NCBI GenBank assembly: GCA_002727315.1
Contig: PBWR01000006.1
Location: 124,001-188,000 of the forward strand
DNA length: 64,000 nt
DNA from: Alphaproteobacteria bacterium
GTDB taxonomy: Bacteria > Pseudomonadota > Alphaproteobacteria > UBA6615
Reading direction: 5' to 3'
Shown: positions 34,287-43,732 of the stretch, in pieces
Layout: each line of letters begins with the position of its first letter
Position numbering within the stretch: position 1 is the first letter of the stretch
Translations under genes and position numbers: made by a program
The notes under the pieces: generated by a model
Seen by the model: the letters and a program-made list of their open reading frames with translations, nothing else
What the model was told of the DNA's origin: nothing
Databases searched by the model: none

Positions 34287-35738
34287 TCAGTCGTCCGGAT
34301 CGCTCAGAGACTTGTAGATCTCCAATGCACGCACCCGCGCCCGGGCGTGATCCACGATCGGTCTGGGATAACTCCCGCCCAATGTGAAATTCGCCGCCGC
34401 GCGCACATCGGCGGGCGCATCCCACGGCCTGTGAATCCACTTGTCCGGCACGTCCGCAAGTTCCGGCACCCAGCGACGGACATAGCCGCCTTGCGGGTCG
34501 AACTTCTCGCCCTGGGAGACCGGGTTGAAGATCCGGAAGAACGGCGACGCATCGGCTCCGGATCCGGCCACCCATTGCCAGTTGCCCACATTGTTCGCCA
34601 GATCGGCGTCGACCAGCGTGTCCCAGAACCAGGCCTCGCCGGCACGCCAATCGGTCAACAGATCCTTGACCAGGAACGAGCCGACGATCATGCGCACCCT
34701 GTTGTGCATCCAGCCGGTCGCCCAGAGCTCACGCATGCCCGCGTCGACAATCGGATACCCCGTTTGCCCGCATTGCCAGGCCGCCAATCCCTGCGGATCG
34801 TCGCGCCAGGGAAACGCGTCGAACTTCGGCCGCCAGTTCGCCGTCACGATCGTGGGAAAGTGGAAGAGGAGGTGATGATTAAAATCGCGCCACGCGAGTT
34901 CCCGAAGAAGGCTTTCCGCACCCCCGCTTCGTGGATCGCCCGCATAGATCAGGGATGCCGCTGCCCGCCAGACCTGATGCGGGCCGATCTCACCCCAGTG
35001 CAGGTGGGGCGACAGGCACGAGGTGCCAGGCCGGTCGGGTCGGTCACGGTCCGTGGGATAGTCCGCAACCGGCGCATCGAGGAATGCGCTCAGGCGTTGC
35101 TGTGCGGCCGCTTCTCCAACCTCCCAGGCATCGCGGAGACCCCCGGCCCAATCGGGTTTATCGGGCAACAACGACCACTGGTCGAGATCATCTCCCGCCA
35201 CGCTCGGTACGGCCGGTATGCGGGCGGCCGGTTCCACCAACGTCGGCGGACGATGGAGTTCGCGCAACCGGTTCCAGAACGGCGTGAAGACCTTGTAGGG
35301 CCCGCCCTGCCCCGTCTCGATCTGCCAGGGCTCCAGCAGCAGCGAGGCGTTGAAACTCTCGACATCGACACCTGCGGACTGCAACACCGACTTGACGGCG
35401 GTGTCGCGGGCGATCGCGCCGGGCTCGTAGCACCGGTTCCAAAGGACGGAAGACGCACCCGTCTCGCGCACCAGGTCCTTCAACACGCCGAGCGCGCCGC
35501 CGCGGCGTAGCACCAGCCTTTGGCCTGTCTCGGACAGGCTAAGGGCCAGGGATTCGAGGCTCTTGTGCAACCACCACCGCGACGCCCCACCGGGCGGGCG
35601 CACGCCCTCACTCTCCTCATCTAGGATGTAGAGCGCGATCACCGGCCGCCCGTTTGCACATGCCGCCGCCAGGGCGGGATTGTCGGTCAGGCGGAGGTCC
35701 TGGCGAAACCAGACGATGGCGGGTGCGTCGGAGCTCAT
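34287..35738 (-). CDS. phrB: Deoxyribodipyrimidine photolyase (cryptochrome/photolyase family)
   Basis: The product is 483 residues. The N-terminal alpha/beta domain begins IVWFRQDLRLTDNPAL and binds the antenna cofactor. The C-terminal helical domain binds FAD: RELAWRDFNHHLLFH near residue 275, WQCGQTGYPIVDAGMREL near residue 330 and DADLANNVGNWQWVAGSGADASPFFRIFNP split near residue 380. The conserved Trp chain (W-R-DF, GYPIVDAGMR-LW, NWQW) supports light-driven repair of cyclobutane dimers. ATG 35738. A PdeM/helicase repair operon lies just upstream on the same strand. Confidence 0.93.
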   Translation of the reverse strand: MSSDAPAIVWFRQDLRLTDNPALAAACANGRPVIALYILDEESEGVRPPGGASRWWLHKSLESLALSLSETGQRLVLRRGGALGVLKDLVRETGASSVLWNRCYEPGAIARDTAVKSVLQSAGVDVESFNASLLLEPWQIETGQGGPYKVFTPFWNRLRELHRPPTLVEPAARIPAVPSVAGDDLDQWSLLPDKPDWAGGLRDAWEVGEAAAQQRLSAFLDAPVADYPTDRDRPDRPGTSCLSPHLHWGEIGPHQVWRAAASLIYAGDPRSGGAESLLRELAWRDFNHHLLFHFPTIVTANWRPKFDAFPWRDDPQGLAAWQCGQTGYPIVDAGMRELWATGWMHNRVRMIVGSFLVKDLLTDWRAGEAWFWDTLVDADLANNVGNWQWVAGSGADASPFFRIFNPVSQGEKFDPQGGYVRRWVPELADVPDKWIHRPWDAPADVRAAANFTLGGSYPRPIVDHARARVRALEIYKSLSDPDD

Positions 35739-35771
35739 GGAACCTGATTAATTTCTTCCCTGCTTTCTACG

Positions 35772-36506
35772 TCAGGCCGCGCGTTTCGGATCGGTCAGGA
35801 GCTGGTCGCGGCGAAACGCGAACACCCCGGCACGGCCAATCAAATAGGCCCGAAAGTCATCCGACAGGAGCCCGGAGATCGCCGGCTCGCGAACATTCAG
35901 GCCGCCAGCGAAGGCACCAAAGGCGGGCAGGATCAACCGCCGGCCGTCGGTCGCGAAACAGCGCCCGGATATCCACCGCCCGCGCACCCGAACTGCGGCC
36001 TTCGGGTGGTAATGCCCGATGATTTCGCCCACGGGCAGGGCCGCATCCGGCCCGGTCTCGACATCGTGGCGCAACATAACATCGCCGATGCGCAGCTCGG
36101 CGACCGCCTCGCCGCCGAAATCAGCCGGTGGCTCAGGATCGTGGTTACCGGCAACCCAGACCCAATCCTGCGCCGAGACCAGCCGCGCCAGCCGGCCGCG
36201 ATCGCCATCGGACATCCTCACCTCGCCTGCCAGATCGTGCAGCGTATCGCCCAGGCAGATCACCCGGGCCGGTCGCAACCGGGCGCAGACCACTTCCAGC
36301 CGGCGCAAGGTCTCGGCCGTGTCGTAGGGTGGCAGCATCCCCTGCCCGCGCGCGGCGAAGGCCGAACCCTTCTCGAAATGTAAATCCGCGAAAAGCAAAT
36401 CGCCCGTGTCGGGCAGCCACGCGGCGCCGGAATGGTCGAGAATGATGGGGCGCCCCCCGATCCGGGTTTCGATCTCCGTGATTTGTTTGCGGCGCTCAGG
36501 CGGCAT
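35772..36506 (-). CDS. pdeM: Ligase-associated DNA damage response endonuclease PdeM
   Basis: The product is 244 residues of the metallophosphoesterase superfamily. Metal-binding motifs in order: DLHFEKG near residue 40, GDTLHD near residue 85, GNHDPEPP near residue 118 and GHYHPKA near residue 162. This PdeM subfamily acts with a Lhr-type helicase, an exonuclease and an ATP-dependent ligase. ATG 36506 lies inside the end of the helicase gene, 11-nt overlap, so the two are coupled. The ligase and exonuclease genes are not in the window. Confidence 0.88.
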   Translation of the reverse strand: MPPERRKQITEIETRIGGRPIILDHSGAAWLPDTGDLLFADLHFEKGSAFAARGQGMLPPYDTAETLRRLEVVCARLRPARVICLGDTLHDLAGEVRMSDGDRGRLARLVSAQDWVWVAGNHDPEPPADFGGEAVAELRIGDVMLRHDVETGPDAALPVGEIIGHYHPKAAVRVRGRWISGRCFATDGRRLILPAFGAFAGGLNVREPAISGLLSDDFRAYLIGRAGVFAFRRDQLLTDPKRAA

Positions 36507-38952
36507 CGAAGCCCAGATCCTTCGTTCCCACATTGTCCATGGCCTCGGAAATCAGCTCCTCGGCCTGCTCGCCGAGAAGCTCGTCTATCGCCGCGCCGTA
36601 GACGCTCTCGCGGCCGATTTCGAGCAGGATCGGCACCGCCAGGGGCGAGACCCGGTCGAGGTGGCGATGGGTGATGCGGCCACGCACCCGCGACAGCATG
36701 TCCGCCAGCCGGCGCACATCGGTCAGGCCCGAGGCCGCATCCGCCCGAGTCGCGCGCAGCAGCACGTGGTTGGGCTCGTGGGAACGCAGCACATCGTAGA
36801 TCAGGTCGGAATTGAAGGTGACCTGGCGCCGCGTCTTCTCCTCGCCCGGGTGGCGCCGCTGGATCAGCCCAGCGATCACCGCGACATTGCGGAAGGTGCG
36901 CTTGAGCAGCGAGGACTCCGCCATCCAGGCCTCCAGGTCATCGCCCAGCATGTCCTCGTCGAACAGCGCCTCGATGTCTGCACCCTCGGCCGATTTGGTG
37001 CCCCAGACACCGATGACATAGTCCGTGGCCACGAAGCCCAGCGGGTTTAGGCCCGCGCGTTCCATCCGTCGTGTGAGCAGCATCCCCAGTGTCTGGTGGG
37101 CGTTGCGGCCCTCGAAGCAATAGGCCACCAGGTAGTGCTTGTTGGCACGCGGAAAGATCTCGACCAGGAGTCCGTCGCGTGAGGGCAATAGGGAACGCCA
37201 GCGCTGCACGTCGAGCCAGTTCGCGACCTGCTCTGGCAGGTCGGTCCAGCTATTCGGTTCCGACAGGATCGCGCGCACCCGGTCGGCGAGATGGGTCGAC
37301 AGGGGGAACCGTCCGCCCACATAGGCCGGCACGGCCGGGGCGTCCCCCTTTCCGGGCCGGGCGATCACGCTGGTCTCGCGCACCTCGACAAACTCTAACA
37401 GACGGCCGGCGAACACGAAGGTGTCGCCCTGGGTCATGTAGTTGACGAAACTCTCCTCCACCTCGCCCAGCACCCGTCCGCGCCCGAGGCGAACCTTGAG
37501 GGTCGGCGCCTCTACGATGGTCCCGACATTCATGCGGTAATCGCGGATCGCCGTCTTGTTGGCAATCTCGTAGGTCCCGTTCGAGGTCTGGAACAGCCGC
37601 TGGAACTTCTTGTAACCGCCCAACGCATAGCCGCCCGTCGCGACGAATTCAAAGACATCGTCGAAATCCTCGCGCGACAGGTCCATATACGGGCCGGCCG
37701 TCCGGACTTCCGCATAGATCTGGTCCCGGTCGACGGGACCGGAACAGGCCGTGCCCAGGATATGTTGCGCCAACACATCGAGGCCGCCCGGACGCGTCGG
37801 TATTCCGTCGAGTGTATGGGCGCGGATCGCCTCCACCGCGGCCCGGCACTCCAGGACCTCGAACCGGTTGGCCGGCACCAGGACGGCGCGGCTCGGGCTG
37901 TCGATCCGGTGATTGGCCCGGCCCACCCGCTGCAACAGGCGGGTCGAGCCTTTCGGCGCACCGATCTGGATCACCAGGTCGACCGCCGCCCAGTCCACAC
38001 CAAGGTCGAGGGACGATGTGGCCACCACCGCGTCCAGATCGCCGCGCGCCATCGCCGCCTCGACCTTGCGACGCTGTTCGGGTGCGAGGGACCCGTGGTG
38101 CAAGGCGATTTGCAGCCCGTCCTCGTTCAGGCGCCAGAGTTCCTGGAACACGATCTCGGCCTGGGCGCGCGTGTTGACGAACACCAGGGTGGTGCCGCCA
38201 TCGCGCAGGAGTTCATAGACTTCCGGAATGGCGTGGGTGCCCATATGGCCCGACCAGGGGAGTTCGGCGACCGTTTCCAGCACGCCGATCCGGGGTTCCG
38301 CCCCGCTTTCCCCGACCACCAGGCGCACATCGGCCGCATCGCGCGTCGGCGACAGCCAACGGCGCAGCCGGTCCGGCTCGGCCACCGTAGCGCTGAGCCC
38401 GACCCGGCGGGCATCGGGTGCCAGCCCCGACAGCCGCGACAGGCCAAGCGCCAGCAAGTCGCCGCGCTTGTTATCCTCAAGCGCGTGCAATTCGTCGACG
38501 ATCACGCAACGCAGGCCCGAGAAGATCTGCCCCGCATCCTCGTAGGACAGCAACAGAGCCAGGCTTTCCGGCGTCGTCATCAGCATCTGCGGCGGCTGCC
38601 GGCGCTGGCGCTGACGCTTGGACTGGGGCGTGTCCCCGGTCCGGGTCTCGGCACGGATCGGCAACGCCATCTCCGCGATGGGCAATTCGAGATTACGGTG
38701 AATATCAACCGCCAGGGCCTTCAGGGGCGAGATATAGAGGGTGTGCAGACCGTCGGCGGGCGGGTCGGTATCGATCAGCTCGACCAGGCTCGGCAGGAAC
38801 CCCGCCAGGGTCTTGCCGCCGCCCGTCGGCGCAATCAGCAGGGCAGAATCCCCGTCACGCGCCGCTGCCAGCATATCCAGCTGGTGTCGATGCGGGGTCC
38901 AGCCGCGCGCGGCGAACCAGCCCGACAACACGTCTGGCAGTTGCCTGCTCAC
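36496..38952 (-). CDS. Ligase-associated DNA damage response DEXH-box helicase (Lhr family)
   Basis: The product is 818 residues. Walker A is APTGGGKTLAGFLPS near residue 40, Walker B is VDELHAL (DELH) near residue 152, SAT motif LSATVAE near residue 185, and motif VI QRVGRANHR near residue 342. The remaining C-terminal half is the winged-helix and Lhr-specific region (GRVLGEVEESFV). It probably unwinds DNA or RNA-DNA during repair. Its ATG overlaps the stop of the HIT gene upstream by 4 nt. Confidence 0.9.
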   Translation of the reverse strand: MSRQLPDVLSGWFAARGWTPHRHQLDMLAAARDGDSALLIAPTGGGKTLAGFLPSLVELIDTDPPADGLHTLYISPLKALAVDIHRNLELPIAEMALPIRAETRTGDTPQSKRQRQRRQPPQMLMTTPESLALLLSYEDAGQIFSGLRCVIVDELHALEDNKRGDLLALGLSRLSGLAPDARRVGLSATVAEPDRLRRWLSPTRDAADVRLVVGESGAEPRIGVLETVAELPWSGHMGTHAIPEVYELLRDGGTTLVFVNTRAQAEIVFQELWRLNEDGLQIALHHGSLAPEQRRKVEAAMARGDLDAVVATSSLDLGVDWAAVDLVIQIGAPKGSTRLLQRVGRANHRIDSPSRAVLVPANRFEVLECRAAVEAIRAHTLDGIPTRPGGLDVLAQHILGTACSGPVDRDQIYAEVRTAGPYMDLSREDFDDVFEFVATGGYALGGYKKFQRLFQTSNGTYEIANKTAIRDYRMNVGTIVEAPTLKVRLGRGRVLGEVEESFVNYMTQGDTFVFAGRLLEFVEVRETSVIARPGKGDAPAVPAYVGGRFPLSTHLADRVRAILSEPNSWTDLPEQVANWLDVQRWRSLLPSRDGLLVEIFPRANKHYLVAYCFEGRNAHQTLGMLLTRRMERAGLNPLGFVATDYVIGVWGTKSAEGADIEALFDEDMLGDDLEAWMAESSLLKRTFRNVAVIAGLIQRRHPGEEKTRRQVTFNSDLIYDVLRSHEPNHVLLRATRADAASGLTDVRRLADMLSRVRGRITHRHLDRVSPLAVPILLEIGRESVYGAAIDELLGEQAEELISEAMDNVGTKDLGFDAA

Positions 38953-39362
38953 CCGCCGTCAAACGCCCGGCGAAGGGCGGCGACCCGCTCGTCCAGCGCC
39001 TCCTTGCCGTAAGGCTCCGTCGGGACGGCGCCCCAGATCGGATTAGGCCACGCCGGGTCGTCGGCAAACCGGGCGATCACATGGATATGTAGTTGCGGCA
39101 CCATATTGCCGAGCGCAGCGACGTTGATCTTCGTCGGCGCGAACAGCGCGACCAGCGCCTCGCTCACCCGGGTGATCTCCGCGCCGGCAACCGCCATGTC
39201 ATCGGCCGTCAGATCGTGATAGTCGCGCAGGTCAGGACGCGCCGGAACAAGCACGAGCCAGGGAAAGTTGGCATCGTTCAGCAGCAGCACTTCACACAAC
39301 GGCCAGGTCGCGACAGCGACGGTGTCGGCGGCCAGTTGGGGGTGGAGTTCGAATGCACTCAT
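38949..39362 (-). CDS. HIT domain-containing protein
   Basis: The product is 137 residues of the histidine triad nucleotide hydrolase/transferase superfamily. The motif reads QLHIHVIARF near residue 111: the last two His of the triad are present, and the first is Gln. That Q-x-H-x-H variant is usual in this subgroup (ends AWPNPIWG). Substrates are probably nucleotide phosphoramidates or dinucleotides. It is the first gene of the HIT - helicase - pdeM operon. ATG 39362. Confidence 0.85.
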   Translation of the reverse strand: MSAFELHPQLAADTVAVATWPLCEVLLLNDANFPWLVLVPARPDLRDYHDLTADDMAVAGAEITRVSEALVALFAPTKINVAALGNMVPQLHIHVIARFADDPAWPNPIWGAVPTEPYGKEALDERVAALRRAFDGG

Positions 39363-39485
39363 GGGATGGCTCGATGGATACGAGGGTGACCGGACCGCCC
39401 AGTTTAGCGCGCCGGCTGCGATCCCTCACCCAAATGTTCAGGATTCCCCACACCCCTCCGGGCCGGACTCGCGAGGAGACACACC

Positions 39486-39530
39486 ATGCGTACGCCTCAC
39501 CATCTGAGTTTCGACTCGATTAGGCGATGA
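39486..39530 (+). CDS. Possible 14-residue peptide with a strong ribosome-binding site
   Basis: GAGGAG lies 6 nt before ATG 39486, which opens a frame of 14 codons (MRTPHHLSFDSIRR) and a TGA at 39530. It lies in the 225-nt gap between the divergent HIT gene and the downstream quinone oxidoreductase, 57 nt before the latter. It could be a leader peptide or a chance match. No attenuator hairpin was recognised. Confidence 0.25.
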   Translation: MRTPHHLSFDSIRR

Positions 39531-39587
39531 CATCGACGCACGAACACGACAGCATCCCGATATCACAGGTCAACGGGCGAGAATGAA

Positions 39588-40577
39588 ATGAAGGCGGTCT
39601 GGTACGACGAACTCGGTCCCGCGCGCGATGTCTTGCATACGGGCGAACTGGAGACTCCGGAAGCCGGTCCGGGCGAAGTGCGGGTCGCGCTGCACGCATC
39701 CGGCGTCAATCCTGCCGACGTGAAGCGCCGCGGGCTCGGCACCTACGGCATGGAGTATCCCCGCATCGTTCCCAACAGCGACGGTGCGGGCGTTGTCGAC
39801 CAGGTCGGTGACGGCGTGTCGCCGGAGCTGCTCGGCAAGCGGGTCTGGCTGTTCAACGGCCAGCGCGGACGCGCGTTCGGAACGGCGGCAGAATATATCG
39901 CCCTGGATTCCTGGCTGGTCGCCTCCCTGCCCGACGATCTGAGCTTCGCGGAAGGCGCGTGCCTGGGCATCCCGTGCATGACAGCCCACCGCAACGTGTT
40001 TGCCGACGGACCGGTCGAAGGCAAGACCGTGCTGGTGACCGGCGGCGCCGGCGCGGTCGGCCATTATGCGGTGCAATGGGCGCGATGGGGCGGCGCCAAT
40101 GTAATCGCGACCGTCAGCTCGGACAACAAGGCTGCACATGCGACAGCCGGCGGCGCACACCATACGGTCAACTACCGGGACCCAGATGCGGCAGATCAAA
40201 TTCTGGCGCTGAGTAATGGCGAGGGCGTCGACCGCATCGTCGAGGTGGACCTGGCCGCAAACTTCGAACTGACGGGGCGCGTCCTGAAGCAGGGTGGGTT
40301 TGTGTCCGTCTATTACTCAAGCGGCGATGCACAGAACCTTTTCATGCGGATGACCCTGCGCAACGCGGTCGTGCGCTTCATGGTGCTGCACAGCGTGCCG
40401 CGCGAGGCTATCGATGCCGCACGCGCCGATATCGCCGCATGGCTCGCCGGGGGTAATGCCCGGCACACGGTCGCGGCGACCTTCGGCCTCGACCACTGCG
40501 CCGAGGCGCACGAATTTGTGGAATCCGACAGCAAGCTGGGAACGGTGGTGGTTGAACCGGGCCATGCCTCACCCTAG
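39588..40577 (+). CDS. Zinc-independent quinone/alcohol MDR oxidoreductase
   Basis: The product is 329 residues. The GroES-like half shows ASGVNPADVKRRG, and the NADPH-binding half VTGGAGAVGHYAVQWARWGGA near residue 147, with GxGxxG-type AGAVGH. It lacks zinc ligand cysteines. This differs from the 4638-5633 and 61224-62204 paralogues. The start is the ATG at 39588; an overlapping out-of-frame ATG lies 5 nt earlier. The reduced substrate is unknown. Confidence 0.83.
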   Translation: MKAVWYDELGPARDVLHTGELETPEAGPGEVRVALHASGVNPADVKRRGLGTYGMEYPRIVPNSDGAGVVDQVGDGVSPELLGKRVWLFNGQRGRAFGTAAEYIALDSWLVASLPDDLSFAEGACLGIPCMTAHRNVFADGPVEGKTVLVTGGAGAVGHYAVQWARWGGANVIATVSSDNKAAHATAGGAHHTVNYRDPDAADQILALSNGEGVDRIVEVDLAANFELTGRVLKQGGFVSVYYSSGDAQNLFMRMTLRNAVVRFMVLHSVPREAIDAARADIAAWLAGGNARHTVAATFGLDHCAEAHEFVESDSKLGTVVVEPGHASP

Positions 40578-40708
40578 GCCTCGGTCGGAATATCAAGCGC
40601 GGTATTCCTTGCAACAAGCAACCTCAGATGTGGCATAAGAATTCCCGAAATTGGGGGCTCCAGGGGACGGGGCGCATCAGACGCCCAAATCCTTTGCGGA
40701 GGTTTGAG

Positions 40709-41641
40709 TTGAGTATTGTTTCGAACGGGGACGTGGCCGCCATCACCGGCGATGGCAGGCAACAAGGCCTAGCCGTTTACGTGCTGACCTATTTGCTTTG
40801 GCCGGGCATCCTCGCCGCCTGCCTGTGCGGGACCTGGCTGGGCTGTGCCGCCGGGAAATCCGCGCTCTATTTCAACGTCACCTACCTGATCCTGGCCGTA
40901 AGCCTGTTCGTCCTGGAACGCCTGCTGCCCCATGAGCGCGAATGGCTGAAGAACGACCGCCAGATGGGGGCCGACCTCGCCCACACCCTGCTGAGCAAGG
41001 GGTTTGCCCAAGTCCTCGTCGTGGTCGGTGTGACCATCGGGATCGCTGAGGCCGCGGCCTCGAAGGGCGGTGAATTCTGGCCGACCCACTGGCCGCTGTT
41101 TTTCCAGGTCGTCCTGGGCCTGTTGATCGCCGAGGCCGGCCTGTACACCGCGCACCGGCTGGGCCACCAATGGTCCCTGGTCTGGCGCTTTCACGCCGTC
41201 CACCACAGCGCCCCGCGCCTTTGGTTCTTCAACACCGGACGCTTTCATCTGGTCGATACCGTGACCAGCATTCTGCTGAGCCAGCCGCTGCTGTTTCTTG
41301 CCGGGGCGCCCTCGGATGTCTTCATCTGGGTCAACTCGACAACCGCGTTTATCGGCATGCTGACCCACTGCAATATCGAGATGCGCTTCGGGCCGCTCAA
41401 CTATGTGTTCAACACGCCGGCCGTGCACCGCTGGCATCACTCGCGCAACCCGGACGAGGGCAATCGCAACTACGGCGAAAACCTGATGCTGTTCGACTTG
41501 CTGCTGAAGACCTTCTACCTGCCCGACCGTAGGCCGCCGTCCAATATCGGAATCGACGGCCCGATGCCGACGAACTTTGTGGGCCAGTTCGCACAGCCGT
41601 TCCGCCGCGACCAGGCCGCCGTTCCCGGCTCGGAGGGCTAG
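40709..41641 (+). CDS. Sterol desaturase / fatty acid hydroxylase superfamily membrane protein
   Basis: The product is 310 residues with four to five membrane segments. Diiron-binding His clusters of the superfamily are HRLGHQ near residue 151, HAVHHS near residue 164 and HRWHHS near residue 251. It probably hydroxylates or desaturates a lipid. Start is set at TTG 40709, which has a perfect site (GGAGG, 6 nt spacing); the upstream ATG 40628 lacks one. Upstream residues 40628-40708 are not family-like. Confidence 0.82.
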   Translation: MSIVSNGDVAAITGDGRQQGLAVYVLTYLLWPGILAACLCGTWLGCAAGKSALYFNVTYLILAVSLFVLERLLPHEREWLKNDRQMGADLAHTLLSKGFAQVLVVVGVTIGIAEAAASKGGEFWPTHWPLFFQVVLGLLIAEAGLYTAHRLGHQWSLVWRFHAVHHSAPRLWFFNTGRFHLVDTVTSILLSQPLLFLAGAPSDVFIWVNSTTAFIGMLTHCNIEMRFGPLNYVFNTPAVHRWHHSRNPDEGNRNYGENLMLFDLLLKTFYLPDRRPPSNIGIDGPMPTNFVGQFAQPFRRDQAAVPGSEG

Positions 41642-41656
41642 TCGCAGTCGCAGGCG

Positions 41657-42391
41657 CTAGGCCGCATCGTGAAAGATGGTCCCCAGGGTCGTGCGTTCGC
41701 CCGAGCGTGCGGGGCTGACACCGTGCCGCATGGTCGCGCGGTAGTATCCGCGAGTCCCCTCTACCGGCCGGTCGCGAACCGGGAATATCACCGCGTCACC
41801 GAGATGCAGCGTCACCACCTCGACGCGTGACTGCTGGCGCGGACGCTGTTCGGTGAGGACGAACTCGCCACCGCTGAAATCCCGCCCCGGCCGGGACAGC
41901 AAGATCGTCACCTGCAGCGGAAATACGTGATCGCCATAGAGATCCTGGTGCAGGCGATTGTGATCGCCCTTGCCGTAGCGAAGCATCAGGGGCGTCGGAC
42001 GCACCTGCCTGGCCGCGTGGCAGAGATTCAGATAGTCCGCCAATTGAGCCGGGAACCACTCCGCCTCGCCGAGGCGTTCGTTCCACCGGTTCGCGATCTC
42101 GGCCAGCGGCGGATAGAGACGTTCGCACAGTTCCTGGGCCAATGGGGGCAGCGAATAGGAGAAATACTTGTACTCGCCCTGCCCATAACGGTGTCGCGCC
42201 ATGACGATCCGTTTTCGAAACCCCGCCTCGCTGGCATAGCACGCGGCGAGCACCCGACACGCATCGGCCGGCAGCAACGCGCCCAGCTGCACATGCCCTT
42301 GCGCCTCAAGGTCTGCTTCCATGGCCGCGACATCGGGAATGACGGCGTGCGCCGAAATGTCGGATAACTCTGGCAAACACCTGCCCTCCAT
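41657..42391 (-). CDS. 2-oxoglutarate-Fe(II) dioxygenase (prolyl hydroxylase-like)
   Basis: The product is 244 residues. The iron ligands are in HQDLYGD (H-x-D, near residue 152) and the distal His in RATMRHGVS near residue 220, followed by the Arg for 2-oxoglutarate in ERTTLGTIF. Related bacterial proteins are annotated as proline hydroxylases. ATG 42391 has only a weak site, so an alternative start is possible. It is the last gene of the CobW - enoyl-CoA hydratase - MFS - oxygenase leftward run, with a 63-nt gap before it. Confidence 0.8.
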   Translation of the reverse strand: MEGRCLPELSDISAHAVIPDVAAMEADLEAQGHVQLGALLPADACRVLAACYASEAGFRKRIVMARHRYGQGEYKYFSYSLPPLAQELCERLYPPLAEIANRWNERLGEAEWFPAQLADYLNLCHAARQVRPTPLMLRYGKGDHNRLHQDLYGDHVFPLQVTILLSRPGRDFSGGEFVLTEQRPRQQSRVEVVTLHLGDAVIFPVRDRPVEGTRGYYRATMRHGVSPARSGERTTLGTIFHDAA

Positions 42392-42454
42392 GCTGCACGG
42401 CTTCGGTTTGCCATCACGCGACGGTGCGCACCACCCGCTTCTTGCGCAATCGGA

Positions 42455-43711
42455 TCAGAGGGCCGGCGCCTGCGGGCGACGGATCAGCATCCAGGCGAAG
42501 GCGACGATCTGCAGCGCCAGTGCAATCCCAAAGGCTGCCTGGTAGCCCGCCGCGGCGTAGCTGCCATCGGCACCGGTCGGCCAGATGTTGATCACCTCGC
42601 CCATACCCCACTGCAGCGCGAACGCCGCACCGAACACCATCAGGTTCAGCGCCGTGCTGGCGCGGCCCGCAAGATCCGCGGGGAAGGCATGGGAGATGAC
42701 CGCAAAACAGACGACCCCGGTGGTGCCCGTGGCGCCGAACACCAGCCAGAGCAGCACCGGGCTGTCCGCCCACCCGGCCATCACCACGAACTGCACAAGG
42801 ATGAACAGACCCATACCCACACCGGCAGTCACGATAGGCGCGATGCCGCGCCGGTCCAGTCGCTCCGCGGCGAAGCCGATGATCAGATTGCCGGCGACGA
42901 ATCCGGCCGCACCGGCGAGCAACGTGAAGCTGACCGTCCGGGAATCCAGTCCGGCGATATCGCGAAGCCAGGGCCCCGCCCAAAGGGTCTGGATGGCCAG
43001 GAAGCTGCCCTGCGACAGGGCCGCCAGGGGTGCGATCCGCCAGAACAAACCGCTGCGGAAGACCGTCATCAGGCCGCCGAAGCGCATGGCGACGGTTTCC
43101 GACGCACCGCTACGTTCGCGCTCGGGAGACAGGAACCAGATCGCCGCCGCCACGAGAAGGGTCGCCAGCGCCAGGGCGATAAAGCCGGAGCGCCAACCGA
43201 CTTCCGAGACCAGCGCCTCGGTTGGGGCCGTCGCGAATATTGCGCCCAGGCCGCCGAACGCGACAATCAAACCGTTCATCAGCGGCAGCTTGCCCTTGGG
43301 AAACCATTCGACCATGGCCTTGAACGACCCCATCAGGCACGCCGCCACCCCGAGCCCGATCAGCGCGCGTCCGATCAGGAGGCTCCACATTCCCTCACCG
43401 ATCGAGAACAGGAACGCGCCGAGCGCCGCGATCAGCAGCAGGACCGTCACGACCCGGCGCGGGCCGTGGCTGTCGAGATACAGGCCGACCGGGATCTGTG
43501 CGGCGGCGAAGGTGATGAAGTAGGCGCTGGTCAGCAGGCCCAGCTGACCGGGCGTCAGTGCCATTTCGACCGCCAGGTCCGGCCCGATGACCGCGTTCAC
43601 CGTGCGATAGAGATAGGAAAAGAAATAGCCGGTGGCGAACGGCAGGAAAATCAGCGCGAACAGGCGGATCGCCGGGGGCCGGTCCGCCGGCGCATCGAGG
43701 GTGCTTGCCAT
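42455..43711 (-). CDS. Major facilitator superfamily transporter
   Basis: The product is 418 residues with 12 predicted membrane segments. The first half has the MFS motif region YLDSHGPRRVV near residue 78 and the second half NLIIGFAAERLDRRGIAP. The closest general type is the nitrate/organic anion or antiporter branch, not resolvable. ATG 43711. It follows the enoyl-CoA hydratase gene by 21 nt. Confidence 0.85.
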   Translation of the reverse strand: MASTLDAPADRPPAIRLFALIFLPFATGYFFSYLYRTVNAVIGPDLAVEMALTPGQLGLLTSAYFITFAAAQIPVGLYLDSHGPRRVVTVLLLIAALGAFLFSIGEGMWSLLIGRALIGLGVAACLMGSFKAMVEWFPKGKLPLMNGLIVAFGGLGAIFATAPTEALVSEVGWRSGFIALALATLLVAAAIWFLSPERERSGASETVAMRFGGLMTVFRSGLFWRIAPLAALSQGSFLAIQTLWAGPWLRDIAGLDSRTVSFTLLAGAAGFVAGNLIIGFAAERLDRRGIAPIVTAGVGMGLFILVQFVVMAGWADSPVLLWLVFGATGTTGVVCFAVISHAFPADLAGRASTALNLMVFGAAFALQWGMGEVINIWPTGADGSYAAAGYQAAFGIALALQIVAFAWMLIRRPQAPAL

Positions 43712-43732
43712 AATGGTTGGTCCTGACCCGGT

